A stretch of DNA of 6,021 nt from Chloroflexia bacterium (GTDB lineage Bacteria > Chloroflexota > Chloroflexia > QHBQ01 > JADMIH01): contig JAICKM010000443.1 of assembly GCA_025927935.1 (NCBI GenBank), positions 1-6,021 on the forward strand, in the 5' to 3' direction. The notes under the pieces are model-generated. The model was not told the origin of the DNA, ran no database searches, and worked only from the letters and a program-made list of their open reading frames with translations. Below are positions 5,641 to 6,021 of the stretch, one piece after another; position 1 is the stretch's first letter; every line of letters begins with the position of its first letter. Both the position numbers and the translations under genes were made by a program.

Positions 5641-6021
5641 TGGAGTTGCCTACTACCGGGCGGGCCGGTGGATCGGTCGCCGCCGGCCCGCCCATTCTCG
5701 ATGACGACCCCTCGGTGGCGGCGCGCAACGGCGGCCACCCGGCGCTGCTGTCGCACACCGAGCACTGGCAGGACCCGGAGCCGCTGCCGCTCGACTGCGG
5801 GCGCACGCTGACCGGCGTGCAGGTGGCCTACGAAACCTGGGGCCGGCTCAACGCCGCCGCCGACAACGCCGTGGTCATCTGCCACGCGCTGACCGGCGAC
5901 GCTCACGCCGCGGGCGTCTATGCCGGCGACGACCGGCCCGGCTGGTGGGACCCGCTGATCGGGCCGGGCCGGGCCATCGACACCGACCGCTACTTTGTTA
6001 TTTGCGCCAACGTGCTGGGCG
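5640..6021 (+). CDS. metX: Homoserine O-acetyltransferase, 5' part, truncated by the window end
   Basis: MetX transfers an acetyl (in some family members succinyl) group from CoA to L-homoserine, committing it to methionine synthesis. The visible 127 codons include the start of the alpha/beta-hydrolase fold: [20 protein letters not shown], then [21 protein letters not shown] and [16 protein letters not shown], a very characteristic MetX series (HALTG forms the oxyanion-hole region). The nucleophile Ser and the Asp/His of the triad lie beyond the window. About 45 residues precede the conserved start ([16 protein letters not shown]), roughly 30 more than in typical members, and they are low in conserved features. 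The ATG overlaps the asd stop as TGATG. Its place as third gene explains the SAM and Met-type control of the leader. Acetyl versus succinyl specificity cannot be read from this part. Confidence 0.95.
   Translation, partial: MELPTTGRAGGSVAAGPPILDDDPSVAARNGGHPALLSHTEHWQDPEPLPLDCGRTLTGVQVAYETWGRLNAAADNAVVICHALTGDAHAAGVYAGDDRPGWWDPLIGPGRAIDTDRYFVICANVLG

Overview
The window is a high-GC bacterial chromosomal segment with ordinary housekeeping genes and one unusual regulatory leader. The combination of about two-thirds GC, Gram-positive-style RNA regulators (an S-box/SAM-I riboswitch and a T-box), consensus sigma-A promoters, strong Shine-Dalgarno sites and a MutL with an endonuclease motif suggests Chloroflexota. 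That is an inference from style, not from an alignment. No mobile element, CRISPR array, tRNA or rRNA was found.

Layout from left to right: (1) positions 1-149 (+), the last codons of an FAD-dependent sugar/alditol oxidase of the D-arabinono-1,4-lactone oxidase type. (2) 150-269, a convergent intergenic gap almost filled by a 31-nt imperfect inverted repeat (169-244) that looks like a dispersed REP-type element. (3) 270-2351 (-), mutL, the mismatch-repair ATPase/endonuclease, with its own extended -10 promoter and a good ribosome binding site. (4) 2352-3238, a gene-free interval of nearly 900 bp. It holds the mutL promoter, a second degenerate palindrome (2472-2540), a consensus promoter on the + strand (2592-2621), a complete SAM-I riboswitch aptamer (2656-2756) with its own intrinsic terminator (2782-2807), and then a complete T-box leader (about 2847-3118). 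The T-box has Stem I, further stems, and mutually exclusive antiterminator and terminator helices. (5) 3239-4588 (+), lysC, aspartokinase. (6) 4576-5640 (+), asd, aspartate-semialdehyde dehydrogenase, overlapping lysC by 13 nt. (7) 5640-6021 (+), the 5' part of metX, homoserine O-acetyltransferase, overlapping the asd stop codon by one base; it runs off the window.

The three right-hand genes form one translationally coupled operon that sends aspartate towards O-acetylhomoserine and so methionine. The leader appears to read both ends of that pathway: SAM through the S-box, and uncharged tRNA, most likely tRNA-Met given a predicted AUG specifier, through the T-box. Because the two elements lie in series, each with its own terminator, transcription should reach lysC only when SAM is low and the tRNA is uncharged. 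This serial SAM-I plus T-box control is the most interesting feature here. A second point is a strong internal ribosome binding site and start codon inside lysC, exactly at the kinase/ACT-domain boundary, suggesting that a separate regulatory beta subunit is also made.
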